Part shown: positions 38,101 to 48,416 of the stretch, piece after piece
Numbering within the stretch: the first letter of the stretch is position 1
Layout of the letters: each line of letters starts with the position of its first letter
Source: Glandiceps talaboti
Lineage: Eukaryota > Hemichordata > Enteropneusta > Spengelidae
Direction: 5' to 3'
Length of the DNA stretch: 64,000 nucleotides
NCBI RefSeq assembly: GCF_964340395.1
Contig: NC_135555.1
Location: 27,802,725 to 27,866,724, forward strand
Translations under genes and position numbers: made by a program
The notes under the pieces: model-generated
The model's input: only the letters and a program-made list of their open reading frames with translations
Database searches by the model: none
Told to the model about the DNA's origin: nothing

Positions 38101-38870
38101 CAAGTATACCTTAGTGACCCATTTGGGTGGCAAATATACCTTAGTGACTCATTTGGGTGGCAAATATACCTTAGTGACCCATTTTGGTGGCAAGTATACC
38201 TTAGTGACTCATTTGGGTGGCAAATATACCTTAGTGACCCATTTGGGTGGCAAGTATACCTTAGTGACCCATTTGGGTGGCAAATATACCTTAGTGACTC
38301 ATTTGGGTGGCACATATACCTTAGTGACTCATTTGGGTGGCAAATATACCTCAGTGACCCATTTGGGTGGCAAATATACCCTAGTGACCCATTTGGTTGG
38401 CAAATATACCTTAGTGACCCATTTGGGTGGCAAATATACCTTAGTGATTCATTTGGGTGGCAAATTAATGATCCGTTTTGGCGGCAAATATACCTTAGTG
38501 ACTCATTTGGGTGGTAAATATACCTTAGTGACCCATTTGGGTGGCAAATATGCCTTAGTGACCCATTTGGGTGGCAAATATACCTTAGTGACTCATTTGG
38601 GTGGCAAGTAGACCTTAGTGACCCATTTGGGTGGCAAGTATACCTTAGTGACCCATTTGGGTGGCAAATATACCTTAGTGACTCATTTGGGTGGCAAATA
38701 TACCTTAGTGACCCATTTGGGTGGCAAGTATACCTTAGTGACTCATTTGGGTGGCAAATATACCTTAGTGACCCATTTGGGTGGCAAATATACCTTAGTG
38801 ACTCATTTGGGCAGCAAATATACCTTAGTGACCCATTTGGGTGGCAAATATACCTTTCTGTGGGAGTATA
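35108..38870 (+). repeat. 30-bp satellite array (~125 units), open as a decapeptide-repeat frame
   Basis: Exact 30-bp periodicity; one unit translates as THLGGKYTLV. The + frame has no stop from 35108 to 38609 (about 1,160 codons), then a single TAG in AAGTAGACC and a further 100 codons to 38929. Common differences between units are ACC/ACT, AAG/AAA and GGC/GGT, all silent in this frame. The three variant units carrying KLMIRLG (near 37430, 37720 and 38470) are 6 bp shorter, also in frame. No ATG precedes the array; the frame starts after a TAA at 35105. It lies in an NSMAF intron on the same strand, so I call it a satellite rather than a gene, with reservation. Confidence 0.95.
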
Positions 38871-38929
38871 TTGCAAGATTTGTACAACTTGAAAAAGGAA
38901 CTGCTTCTTTATTTGTAATGGCGACATAA

Positions 38930-39225
38930 ACGCATCCTTCTTGAGTATAAATCTAATTTTTACATTTGCAGAAATAGGGGTAAAAACTGCAATATAAATA
39001 ATCCAAGATCAGAGATTACAAATATTTTTTCTTTCAAATTTGACAGTTACCTTTATTTCTGCTTCCTTTATTGAAGTCTCTAGTTGCAAATAACTTTGCC
39101 ATTAAATGCGACAGATTGTAATATCTATGGAGTATCACTCAATTTTGACCTTATATACCTACAAATTTACCTACATCGTAGTATCCATCTATAAACAGGT
39201 CTTTGACCTACAGCATATTTATTCT
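38930..39225 (+). other. NSMAF intron, no feature seen
   Basis: AT-rich sequence between the satellite and a family F element; nothing recognised. Confidence 0.5.
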
Positions 39226-39227
39226 TG

Positions 39228-39279
39228 TTTTTTAGCACAACTGAACTGAGGTTCAGTAGTGCTATAGGGATCGCCCGGC

Positions 39280-39313
<34 letters not shown>

Positions 39314-40700
39314 GTGTGTGTGTGTGTGTATGTATGTGTGTAAACAACTTAAACTCAAAAACTGCTGAACCGATTGCCATGATATTTGGTGGGTCCATTA
39401 CCTAGGGTGTCTAGTTGGGAAATTGTTCAAATCAAAATGATCGCATCACAGATGTGTGATTTGGGTCCAAAAATGTGATTTTTGGTCAAAAAACTTAAAC
39501 TCAGAAACTACTGGGCAGATTGGTGCGAAATTTGGTGGGAACATTCTTAAGGGGATGTAAAGTAAGATTTGTCCATGACGGGATGATTCCATCAGTGATA
39601 TGCAAATTAGGGCTAAAAATGTGTCTTTTTGGTTAAAAATCTATAATTCCAAAACTACTGAGCAGATTGGGCTGAAATTTAATGGGAATGTATCTAGTGA
39701 TGTATGGACAAAGAAATATTAAGCATACCATGATTCCATGAGTGATATGCAAATTAGGTGTAAAAATGTTCATTTTTGGTCAAAAACTTATATCTCAAAA
39801 AGTACTTGGTCACCGAGTCTGAAACTTGGTGAGATGTTTCTGCATGTTATTCTTCAAAACATTTTGACAAAATTGGCCCTAGCAACCATGTCCACGCCCT
39901 TAGCAACAACCAAATGGCAGTATATTTTGGTCAAATAACAACATCATATGGTAGGGAAATGAATAAACATTCAAAAAATGTATGCAAATACTGTAGCAAC
40001 CATGACCACGCCTATAGCAACAGCCAAACGGTCGTGTATTTCACAAAGATAACAACAGGGATTAATAGACAATTGAATAAACATTCAAAAAATGTATGCA
40101 AATTTGCCTAGCAACAAGACCACGCCCATAGCAACAGCCAAATAATCATGTATATTGCAAAGATAACAACAGGAATAGAAAGACAAATGAATAAACATTC
40201 AAAAAATGTATGCAAATGTGCCAAGCAACAAGACCACGCCCATAGCAACAACCAAATGATCACATATATTGCAAAGATAACAAGTTATTAATAGACAAGT
40301 GAATAAACCATTCAAAAAATGTATGTAAGTGTGCCTAGCAACAAAACCACGCCCATGGCAACAGCCAAATGATCACACATATTGCAAAAGATAACAACAG
40401 GGATTAATAGACAAATGAATAAGCATTAAAAAACTGCATGCAAATATATATCAACAAGACCACATCCATAACAGCCATATGATGATGTATATCGCAAAGA
40501 TAATGTCAGGGATTCATAGACAAGTGAATGAACTTTCAAAAAATATATGCAACAAAAAATAGATTCCATGTCTAGTAACATGACCAATGCCCATAGCAAC
40601 AGCCAAATGATCATGTGTATTGGAAAGATAACAACAGGGCTGGATTGGCTACTGGATAATCATTCAGCAAATGAACACTTATCTTGAGCATGGATCAGCA
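39228..40700 (+). mobile_element. Dispersed family F, copy 1, with ~115-bp tandem units
   Basis: Begins TTTTTTAGCACAACTGAACT, then GGTTCAGTAGTGCTATAGGG and a CTGT/TG microsatellite. Four diverged internal blocks follow with AAAAACTGCTGAACCGATTG-type cores and GATATGCAAATTAGG. From 39840 come about seven tandem units of about 115 bp centred on CACGCCCATAGCAACAGCCA. Copies at 45752-47010, 48238-48415, 50825-51000 and 52822-53430 share the order. No coding frame is conserved. Class unknown. Confidence 0.65.
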
Positions 40701-40719
40701 TGTGGCTAAACATTTTTAG

Positions 40720-41032
40720 TTCCCGCCGGACGAAGTCCGGGACGGGGACTTATGGATGGGGTTCCGTCTGTCCGTGCGTCCGTCTGTCCATCTGTCCATC
40801 TGTCCGTCCGTCCACAGCCGTTTCTTGGAGATGCCTGGACCGATTTTTTTCAAACTTAGTACAGGGGCAACATACAATGACATACATATGCACGTCAATT
40901 TCTTTCATGATACGATCCAATAAGTCTGTTTGAGTTAGGTTCACAAGTGTTGTTGCGTGATCAGAGTAGTGATAATTCCTTAAAACCCAATCATAGCGGG
41001 GAATTTGTCATTCTCAATGACTTGTTAACTGT
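40720..41032 (+). mobile_element. Dispersed family G, copy 2 (internally deleted)
   Basis: Has the 5' hairpin TAGTTCCCGCCGGACGAAGT, the CCGT tract and CAGCCGTTTCTTGGAGATGC. It then jumps at about 40922 to the 3' end GTCTGTTTGAGTTAGGTTCA ... CCCAATCATAGCGGGG and the GTCATTCTCAATGAC hairpin. Only the two ends remain (about 310 bp), which helps define the family boundaries. Confidence 0.7.
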
Positions 41033-41214
41033 ACAGTTTATGCTACAACGTCATTGGCGCTTTTTTTTTTTTTTGAATATCACAAATTTTAGACTTGTGC
41101 TACAACACCATTGGACCAGGTGTTTTATTAAAAAGATAACTGGAAATTCTGTGTCTATAAATAAACCAACTATATTGCCATTGCAACAAAGTCTCTGACC
41201 ATCAATTGTCCATT

Positions 41215-41560
41215 AAAATTTAGCCTAGAAATTTATTCATTGATGACAGGAACTAATTGTTTTAGATGTATGGATATTCTGTTTTTTCCCTGTACTTTCA
41301 CTGTTCCATAACAAAGTCTGCTTCAGATCATATTGTTGCTAACAAACGAGCTCTTCCTTTTCCTTGGACAAAATTACGATTGGCCCGAAATTTTGCCAAC
41401 TTTGTAGACAATTTTATTATCACCTTTGGAATGACTAATGTGACAACATGCTTTAGAAAGTAGTATATCATGTATAAAATCTATAGTCTAGAATTTTACA
41501 TTTCAACATGTGCGAAGGCCCAAACATCTATGATTTTGCCCTTACAGGAGGCATTCACTT
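41215..41560 (+). repeat. Family E tail
   Basis: GATGACAGGAACTAATTG to TTTGCCCTTACAGGAGGCAT matches the 3' ends at 23640-23680 and 27600-27655. Confidence 0.55.
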
Positions 41561-41902
41561 TTTAATAATCTGATACATAGTTGTAGCAACAGTAAAAAAT
41601 ACCTCATTGGAATCTATTTTTTGAAACGACTACGTAACTTCATCGAAATCACTCAGATGTCATCAGTGTTACGTAGTGGTGTTGTGCTATGTAGTAAGGC
41701 CATACTTCACCTGTGACTGTGGATATAATCTCCTACCGATTTACAATTGTGTGCTGTGAGGTAATTCCAGTATGAGGTCACCTGACCACACGGTATAACA
41801 TCATTACACTGATGACATCTGGTTGAAAGCTACTTAGTTGCTTCAAAAACTAGATTTGAATAAGTTAACTCTATTACTGCTATTTCATATCCATTTACAT
41901 GA

Positions 41903-42628
<726 letters not shown>

Positions 42629-42644
42629 TCTCTGATGTGGTTGC

Positions 42645-42795
42645 CTTCTGGATACTGAACGTCCACTCCAGTCAAAAATTGCAGGGACAGCAGTCTTCAA
42701 CAACACCTTCCTTCCAGAACGTTGAGTGATCATGTCATTCTTTAAAAAATGTACCTCACACACTTTCTTGGCTTTAGAAATCTGTTTTAGTGTAA
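42645..42795 (-). pseudogene. THAP zinc-finger fragment (second half)
   Basis: On the minus strand it encodes SKAKKVCEVHFLKND, then GRKVLLKTAVPAIFDW. C-x-x-HF followed about 25 residues later by AVPAIF is the end of a THAP domain (C2CH plus the AVPTIF box). The first half is not visible upstream within an obvious exon; minus-strand sequence at 42960-43060 could hold it but lacks the C-x-C motif. The frame runs into the 22-bp minisatellite. It is a remnant of a THAP gene or THAP transposase lying antisense in the NSMAF intron. Confidence 0.65.
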
Positions 42796-43239
42796 ATAAA
42801 CAATTTAATGAAAGCAAGGCACATAATAACCTACTTGGAAAGTAGTATAATATGAAGATAATATATACAGGCAAATTGAAAAATAATGAGAAGGTAAGAA
42901 TATTAATTAAATTATCCCAAGGTACGATAATTTATAGTTTGAATGATACCAATTACGAAAAATCTACCTTGAACTGCATTCCTCCGTCTCGCCATATATT
43001 TGTTTTCCATTGGGAATGCAATCTTCGGTCGAGAGGACATAAAAAAAAAAACTCCTGGCGAATACCTTTTGTCATTACTACATAACAACACACAACAATG
43101 GTACGATGATATCTTTCATTTACATGCATTTTTATTCGACATTTAGGTGGTAAATTTAACATAGTTAATTGGAAATCAAACCAAATATTTAAGTGACAGC
43201 TGACAGATCGTAGTAAACCTAGATGACTAGACATTGGCA

Positions 43240-43400
43240 ATAACTTACCTAAACTTCACTTGTCACTGTGTCAGTCTCAGTGTGCTTCTTCTGATAGCGT
43301 ACACTGTTGCCAAGCCATTGATATGCAAAGGATTATGTGAATATAGACAAAGGAATCCGCTAAAGTCAAAACTTGAGGTCATACAGCCGAAATTTATGAA
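43240..43400 (+). other. Possible exon-like open frame
   Basis: A short frame (LSVLLLIAYTVAKPLICKG, then LKSKLEVIQPKFMNE) ends exactly at a good donor, GAG followed by GTATGT at 43404. I do not recognise the sequence, no acceptor is obvious, and it could be chance. Confidence 0.15.
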
Positions 43401-43694
43401 TGAGGTATGTTTATAAACAAAGCCATGTGCTGTTGTCTATGTCGCATGTGTTATTGTATGGGCAATTGTTTGTTTGTTCGGTACTTATGCATTATCCGCC
43501 TTGTTATCATTCCAATATGGCCGCTACCTGATAAGGGCAAATCGCAGGAATTTCCAGGACAGCTTGAACTAACCGAAGTTGCCAGCTAATTAATGTGTTC
43601 AATTGACAATTACCAAGACACATTTCTATTTTGTAACTGATGTGGCCACATGCCAACTCAGCAGAAACTCATGTCACAATGTTTAGGCCTAACT

Positions 43695-44005
43695 AGAAAT
43701 GTTTGGTTCCAGTTACCCGACCCCCACCTCTAAACTTTTTTTACATAGAAAAACATAATAAAATCACAAAAATTGTGAAGTCTCACGAAAATAGTGGATG
43801 CGGAAACTGACATCAACTTAAAAAGACAATATAAAACTGTTCTTCCAATCTGTAATGGCTGTACATATGATAGGAAGAAATAAATAACAGACCATTTGGA
43901 AAACAACGGAAAACATAACTACTTGAACTAAATACTCATATATGAAAAAAAAAAAAAAAAAAATGAAAAATCTGCCTTCCCCACCTATTCTGAAATGTTC
44001 CCCTA
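43695..44005 (+). repeat. Dispersed repeat family D, copy 2
   Basis: Same orientation as 22400-22740, diverged by substitutions and a 19-bp poly-A (about 43945-43963). Confidence 0.7.
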
Positions 44006-44059
44006 CAATATCTACTCCATTGCAATTCTACTACAACCATATATACTACATTAGCAGTA

Positions 44060-44750
44060 TGTCTCTACATCGCTTGGTTTAAGAAATATCCCACGCCTAG
44101 TGAACTTGGTCTGTTCAAGCCAAACAATGACAGTGACATACAAGATTACCATTTGCCAGCAGAAACCATGATAGGAACAATCAACAAAGAAATTTCCAAT
44201 GTTTCACGTAAGCGCAAATTACCAGCATTACAATCAAGAAATGAAAGCAAAGATTGCCAAGTATGCAGTCAACAATGGTGTGATGAATGCTGTACATAAG
44301 TTCAGCAAAGAACTTGATAACCCAATCTGAGAGAGAGCACGCGGTTAAGGGCATGAAGACAGCATACCTGAAAGATGTTAAACATGGGAAAGAGAACACT
44401 TCCTGAGGCCAGCCTGTACTGCTTGGTAAGGAACTTGATGCAAAAGTTCAGACAGTCATCTGGCATATCCTACTCAAGGGTGGTGTAGTAAATTCTTCAG
44501 TCAGCATCAGGATTGGCAGAGGCGGCGTTCTCAGTGAAAGTAGAAATCTCCTGGAAGAGATTGGTGGGTATATCAAACTTACAACGGGGCAAAATCTCTT
44601 TTGCGCAAATGGGCTACATTAAGCAGAAGCAGTGAAGATGACAATCTCTGATGCAGACTTTCCAGAAATTAGTTTTTTAGAATGCATCAGCAACAACATC
44701 CGGGAATACAACATCCCGCCAGATATGGTGAATAAAGCCTTCACATTGCA
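44060..44750 (+). pseudogene. CENP-B/Tc5-like transposase fossil (N-terminal half)
   Basis: Fragments in different frames read YNQEMKAKIAKYAVNNGVMN and AVHKFSKEL (helix-turn-helix), MKTAYLKDVKHG, QPVLLGKELDAKVQTVI with a GGVVNSS stretch, ESRNLLEEIGGYIKLTTG and finally NIPPDMVNK. This order (HTH, K-x-YL, LLG-x-ELD-x-VQ, GGVVN, GG-x-I-x-L, IPP-x-M-V) matches the pogo/Tc5-type DDE transposases with a CENP-B-like DNA-binding domain, common in marine invertebrates. The DDE catalytic core is missing. At least three frameshifts and a stop are present. Cut at about 44755 by a SINE. Confidence 0.65.
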
Positions 44751-44774
44751 ACCTACATCCTACCAGGTCAATTA

Positions 44775-44940
44775 TACAGCTGGGTTGACTGAGGCACAGT
44801 CGTGGTTCAAATCTTGCCCAAGGACTTTAGCCACTCAGAAACAAACAGCAGGCAGTGACAGGGCTCGAACCTACAACCTGTAGATTCCAAGCCTGCCACA
44901 CTAACCATTCACACATCATGATTTCTACTGCCACAGTTGT
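44775..44940 (-). repeat. tRNA-derived SINE
   Basis: On the minus strand: GAATGGTTAGTGTGGCAGGC (box A-like), then 20 bases later GTAGGTTCGAGCCCTGTCAC, a perfect RNA polymerase III box B (GGTTCGAGCC). A tail with TTGTTTCTGAGTGGC follows. The spacing resembles a tRNA body, but the acceptor stem is not tRNA-like, so this is a SINE head, not a tRNA gene. A second, older copy lies at 34165-34295. Confidence 0.7.
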
Positions 44941-45114
44941 TGTACTAAGGGGAAAAGCAATAGTTGCCACCCAAACTACGCATTTCCAGAGAATTTGGAC
45001 ATTTTCCACACAGAAAGTCATTGGTCGAACCACAGCTCCATGGTGCGATACATGACAACATTTATCATTCCGTACTATGAAGATACAAGAACCTGCCTGC
45101 AACTTCCATCAACA

Positions 45115-45565
45115 CAACAAGGGGTTACCATCTTTAGGGTAATAGCAAGAACTAATTAGATTTTAGTAAACATTCCATGAATACTAATGAGCAATACGTG
45201 TAATTAATGGTTTTCGGTAATTAGGCTATATCTCTAGAGTACACTCTTCAAATCCATTATAACTTGGTACACACATTTGTGATACCCGAAAGTGCAACTG
45301 TCCTGAAAATATTATCGATTTAGCTTTAAGTTTTAATAATTTATTGGCATATTTCAGTAAATTGTTAATTGTTCATGATTAGTTCTTCAGTTGTCTTCCC
45401 TGAAGCAGCAATTGATGTAGGCAGTTATTTTGTGTTTCCCTTGGATCTGCACTCGACGCATTGGCTGGACAAAAACAAGAAAAAAAGAAGATCGAGGCAG
45501 AGTATTTAAGTGATGCACACTCACCAGAAAACAATTCTTCTTTTTTTCTTGGCCTTAAAATAGGT
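45115..45565 (+). repeat. Family E block plus unique tail, inverted copy at 52350-52830
   Basis: Contains AATTAGGCTATATCTCTAGA and then TTGTCTTCCCTGAAGCAGCA, TTCCCTTGGATCTGCA and AAAAGAAGATCGAGGCAG. The whole 450 bp recurs in reverse complement near 52350-52830 (CTGCCTCGATCTTCTTTTTT there). Confidence 0.75.
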
Positions 45566-45751
45566 GTACAAGGGGCCCGGAGTTCACAAACAGGTGAAAT
45601 ATTTATCATCATTTCAATTTCGTCAAATATGGACATATCATTTTCAAATTTCACACACTACTGCACAGATGAATAAAGAGAAATCGTATATTTTTAGATT
45701 TTTGATTAGAAGTTTAGGAAGTATTACATTGACCTCAAACCATCTCCTTTT

Positions 45752-45829
45752 TAGCATAACTGAACTGAAGGTTCAGCAGTGCTATAGGCATGGCAAAGTG
45801 TATGTCTGTCTGTCTGTCTGTCTGTGTGG

Positions 45830-45862
<33 letters not shown>

Positions 45863-47010
45863 CAACTTAAAGTCAAAAACTGCTGGACCGATTGCTTTGA
45901 TATTTGATGGTCATGTTACTTCTGGTGTCTAGTTGGGAAATTGTTCAAATGAAAATGAATGCATCAGAGATGTGGGTTTTGGGTTAAAAAAATGTGATTT
46001 TTGGTCAAAAAACTTAAACACCAAAACTGCTGAGCAGATTGGCCTGAAATTTGATGGGACATTCTTAGATGTGGGTAAATTAAGATTTGTTCATGACATG
46101 ATTCCCCTGGTAATGTGCAAATTAGGGCTAAAAATGTATCTTTTTGGTCAAAAACCTATAATTCCAAAACTACTCAGCAGATTGAGCTGAAATTTAACAA
46201 GGATGCATCTGTTGGTGTATTGATGAAGAAATATTAAGCATATAATGATCTCATCAGTAATATGCAAATTAGGTGTAAAAATGTGAATTTTGGTCGAAAA
46301 TATCTCTCTCAAAAAGTATTTGGTCTATGAGACTGAAACTTGGTGAGATACTTCTAGAAGTATTATTCTGCAGATTTTCTTCAAAATATTTTAGCAACAA
46401 CCGAAAGGCAGTATATTTTGGTCAAATAACATCATCTGGTAGGCAAGTGAGTAAACATTCAAAAAAATATGCAAATATCCCTAGCACCCATGACCACACC
46501 CATAGCAACAGCCAAACGGTCGTGTATTTCACAAAGTTAACAGCGATTAATAGACAATATAACAAACATTCAAAAATGTGTACATTTGCCTAGCAACAAG
46601 ACCATGCCCATAGCAACAACCAAATAATCATGTATATTGCAAAGGTAAGGACAGGAATTGAAAGACAAATGAATAAACATTCAAAATGTGTGCTAATAAT
46701 CCTAGCAACAAGACCACGCCCAAATGATCACATATATTGCGAAGATAACAAGGATTAATAGACAATTGAATAAACTTTTAAAAGTGTTTGTAAATTTGCC
46801 TAGCAACAAGATCAAGCCCATAGCAACAGTTAAATGATCATGTATATTGAAAAGATAATATCAGGAATTCATACATAAGTGAACAAAAACATTAGAAAAT
46901 GTATGCTAATATATCTAGCAACATGACCATGCCGATAGCAACAGCCAAATGATGGCATATATCACAAAGATAGCAACATGGTTGGATAGCAACTGGATAG
47001 TCATTCAGCA
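45752..47010 (+). mobile_element. Dispersed family F, copy 2
   Basis: Starts TTTTTAGCATAACTGAACTG with AAGGTTCAGCAGTGCTATAG and CTGT/TG tract. Internal blocks follow, then five or six tandem units (46390-46980) with CCTAGCAACAAGACCACGCC and CCATAGCAACAGCC. Co-linear with 39228-40700. Confidence 0.7.
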
Positions 47011-47639
47011 AATGAACACCTATTGTTAGCATGGACTAGCATATGGATAAACATTTGTAAAAACTACAGGTGTGCTACAATACCATTCGCGGTATTTTTA
47101 CTGTGTTCTTTTCCAATTTCTCCTGATAACAAACTACCGCTGTTTGTTGCAAGGCTTGTACATAATTGTTTATCTAGCTCACTATCTCAGGAAATAAATA
47201 CACTCTCACATATTTATCAAGTGTATTAATCTATAATTTATACCAAAATGTGTGTGGTCAAAATATGGAAAATAGACCAAGCCTAGCCTACGAAGAAAAT
47301 TTTGTGACAATGTATCAATAATGGTGACCTATACCTTGATCTCTGTATAATTAGTGTACAGTGAGGGTGTGCCACTCAACAAAATCTTGACAATTTTCCC
47401 GTAGTGATTAAAGGAATGTGAAATAGTCTACATGCAACGAGTAGACAGACCGACTTGTAAACTTGTGGTGGGACAGAAGGAAGTTCAACATGCACATGCC
47501 GATGGTTGTGTTAGTGCAGCAGAAACTTATTGGATTTGGAGCAGATGGTACATCTGTCGGTCGAAATAGGACAATGTAATACACTTTACCCAGTGACGAA
47601 GTAGGGCAATAATACCATATCATTTCACTGTATTAAAGT

Positions 47640-47890
47640 TGTTAAACTAGTAACGATGCTTACCATGAAGTATTTAAAGTTTCTGATGCCTAATTATAGA
47701 AATGTTAAGTGGGTTTGAATTTTGTTTATTATTTGCCGTGGAAACGGGTGTGCATATCCCGGGTATGTAGGGGATCACGAAAGCTGAGTGAAGTCAAGGA
47801 TGACAAGCTTTCCTGTGCTGAGAATAGGAGGCGGGCATTTGAACAACATTTTTGACAACTAACTTTCATTGAAAAATCACAGATATACAG
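47640..47890 (+). repeat. Dispersed repeat, inverted copy at 51310-51560
   Basis: TTATTATTTGCCGTGGAAAC, TATGTAGGGGATCACGAAAG and GAACAACATTTTTGACAACT match the reverse complement of 51330-51490. No coding capacity. Confidence 0.7.
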
Positions 47891-48237
47891 CTAAATTTCT
47901 TGCATAAATCCTGAAATTGCAAGACTGTACCCTTACAGAAGGCATTCAGTTTAAATATGGTAATTACTGTATTTGAAAGTTTTTTTGTCAAGTGCTGGTA
48001 TTAGCAAAACTCCTAGTAAACTTGAAGTTTTGATGTGAAATGTTGACTGTTTCGCTTTTACAGTTTTATTTACTCTTCCTACTGCATTTTCAATAAATGT
48101 ACTTACCATAGTCTATGTGTTTGCCATACTTTGAGTTGATCCATTTTTATTTCACCAGTAAGTTAGACTATGCAATGTATTCTTTGTAATGAAATTGCTT
48201 ATTTGAATAGTTTACTTTCAGATACAGTAGTTTTTTT

Positions 48238-48336
48238 TTTTAGCACAACTGAACTTCTTAGGGTCAGTAGTGCTCTAGGCATGTCTGTCTGTCTGTCTGT
48301 CAGTCTGTCTGTCTTTGTCTGTGTGTGTGTCTGTGC

Positions 48337-48380
<44 letters not shown>

Positions 48381-48416
48381 TGTGTAAAAAACTTAAAGTC
48401 AAAAACTGCCATGATA
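48238..48416 (+). mobile_element. Family F, 5' fragment
   Basis: TAGCACAACTGAACTTCTTA, GGTCAGTAGTGCTCTAGGCA and CTGT/GT microsatellite, ending in AAAGTCAAAAACTGCCATGA, where family G begins. It was either truncated or cut by family G, whose other side (50825-51000) again carries family F sequence, so this is probably one F copy split by G. Confidence 0.7.

Noticed and set aside
37002-38927. 641-codon minus-strand frame (CHPNGSLRYI repeats) over the 30-bp satellite
   Set aside because: Same array as the + frame; its unit-to-unit differences change amino acids, so it has even less claim to be coding.
44840-44920. Functional tRNA gene on the minus strand
   Set aside because: Box B is good but no acceptor stem or complete cloverleaf forms; a shared tail with a second copy indicates a SINE.
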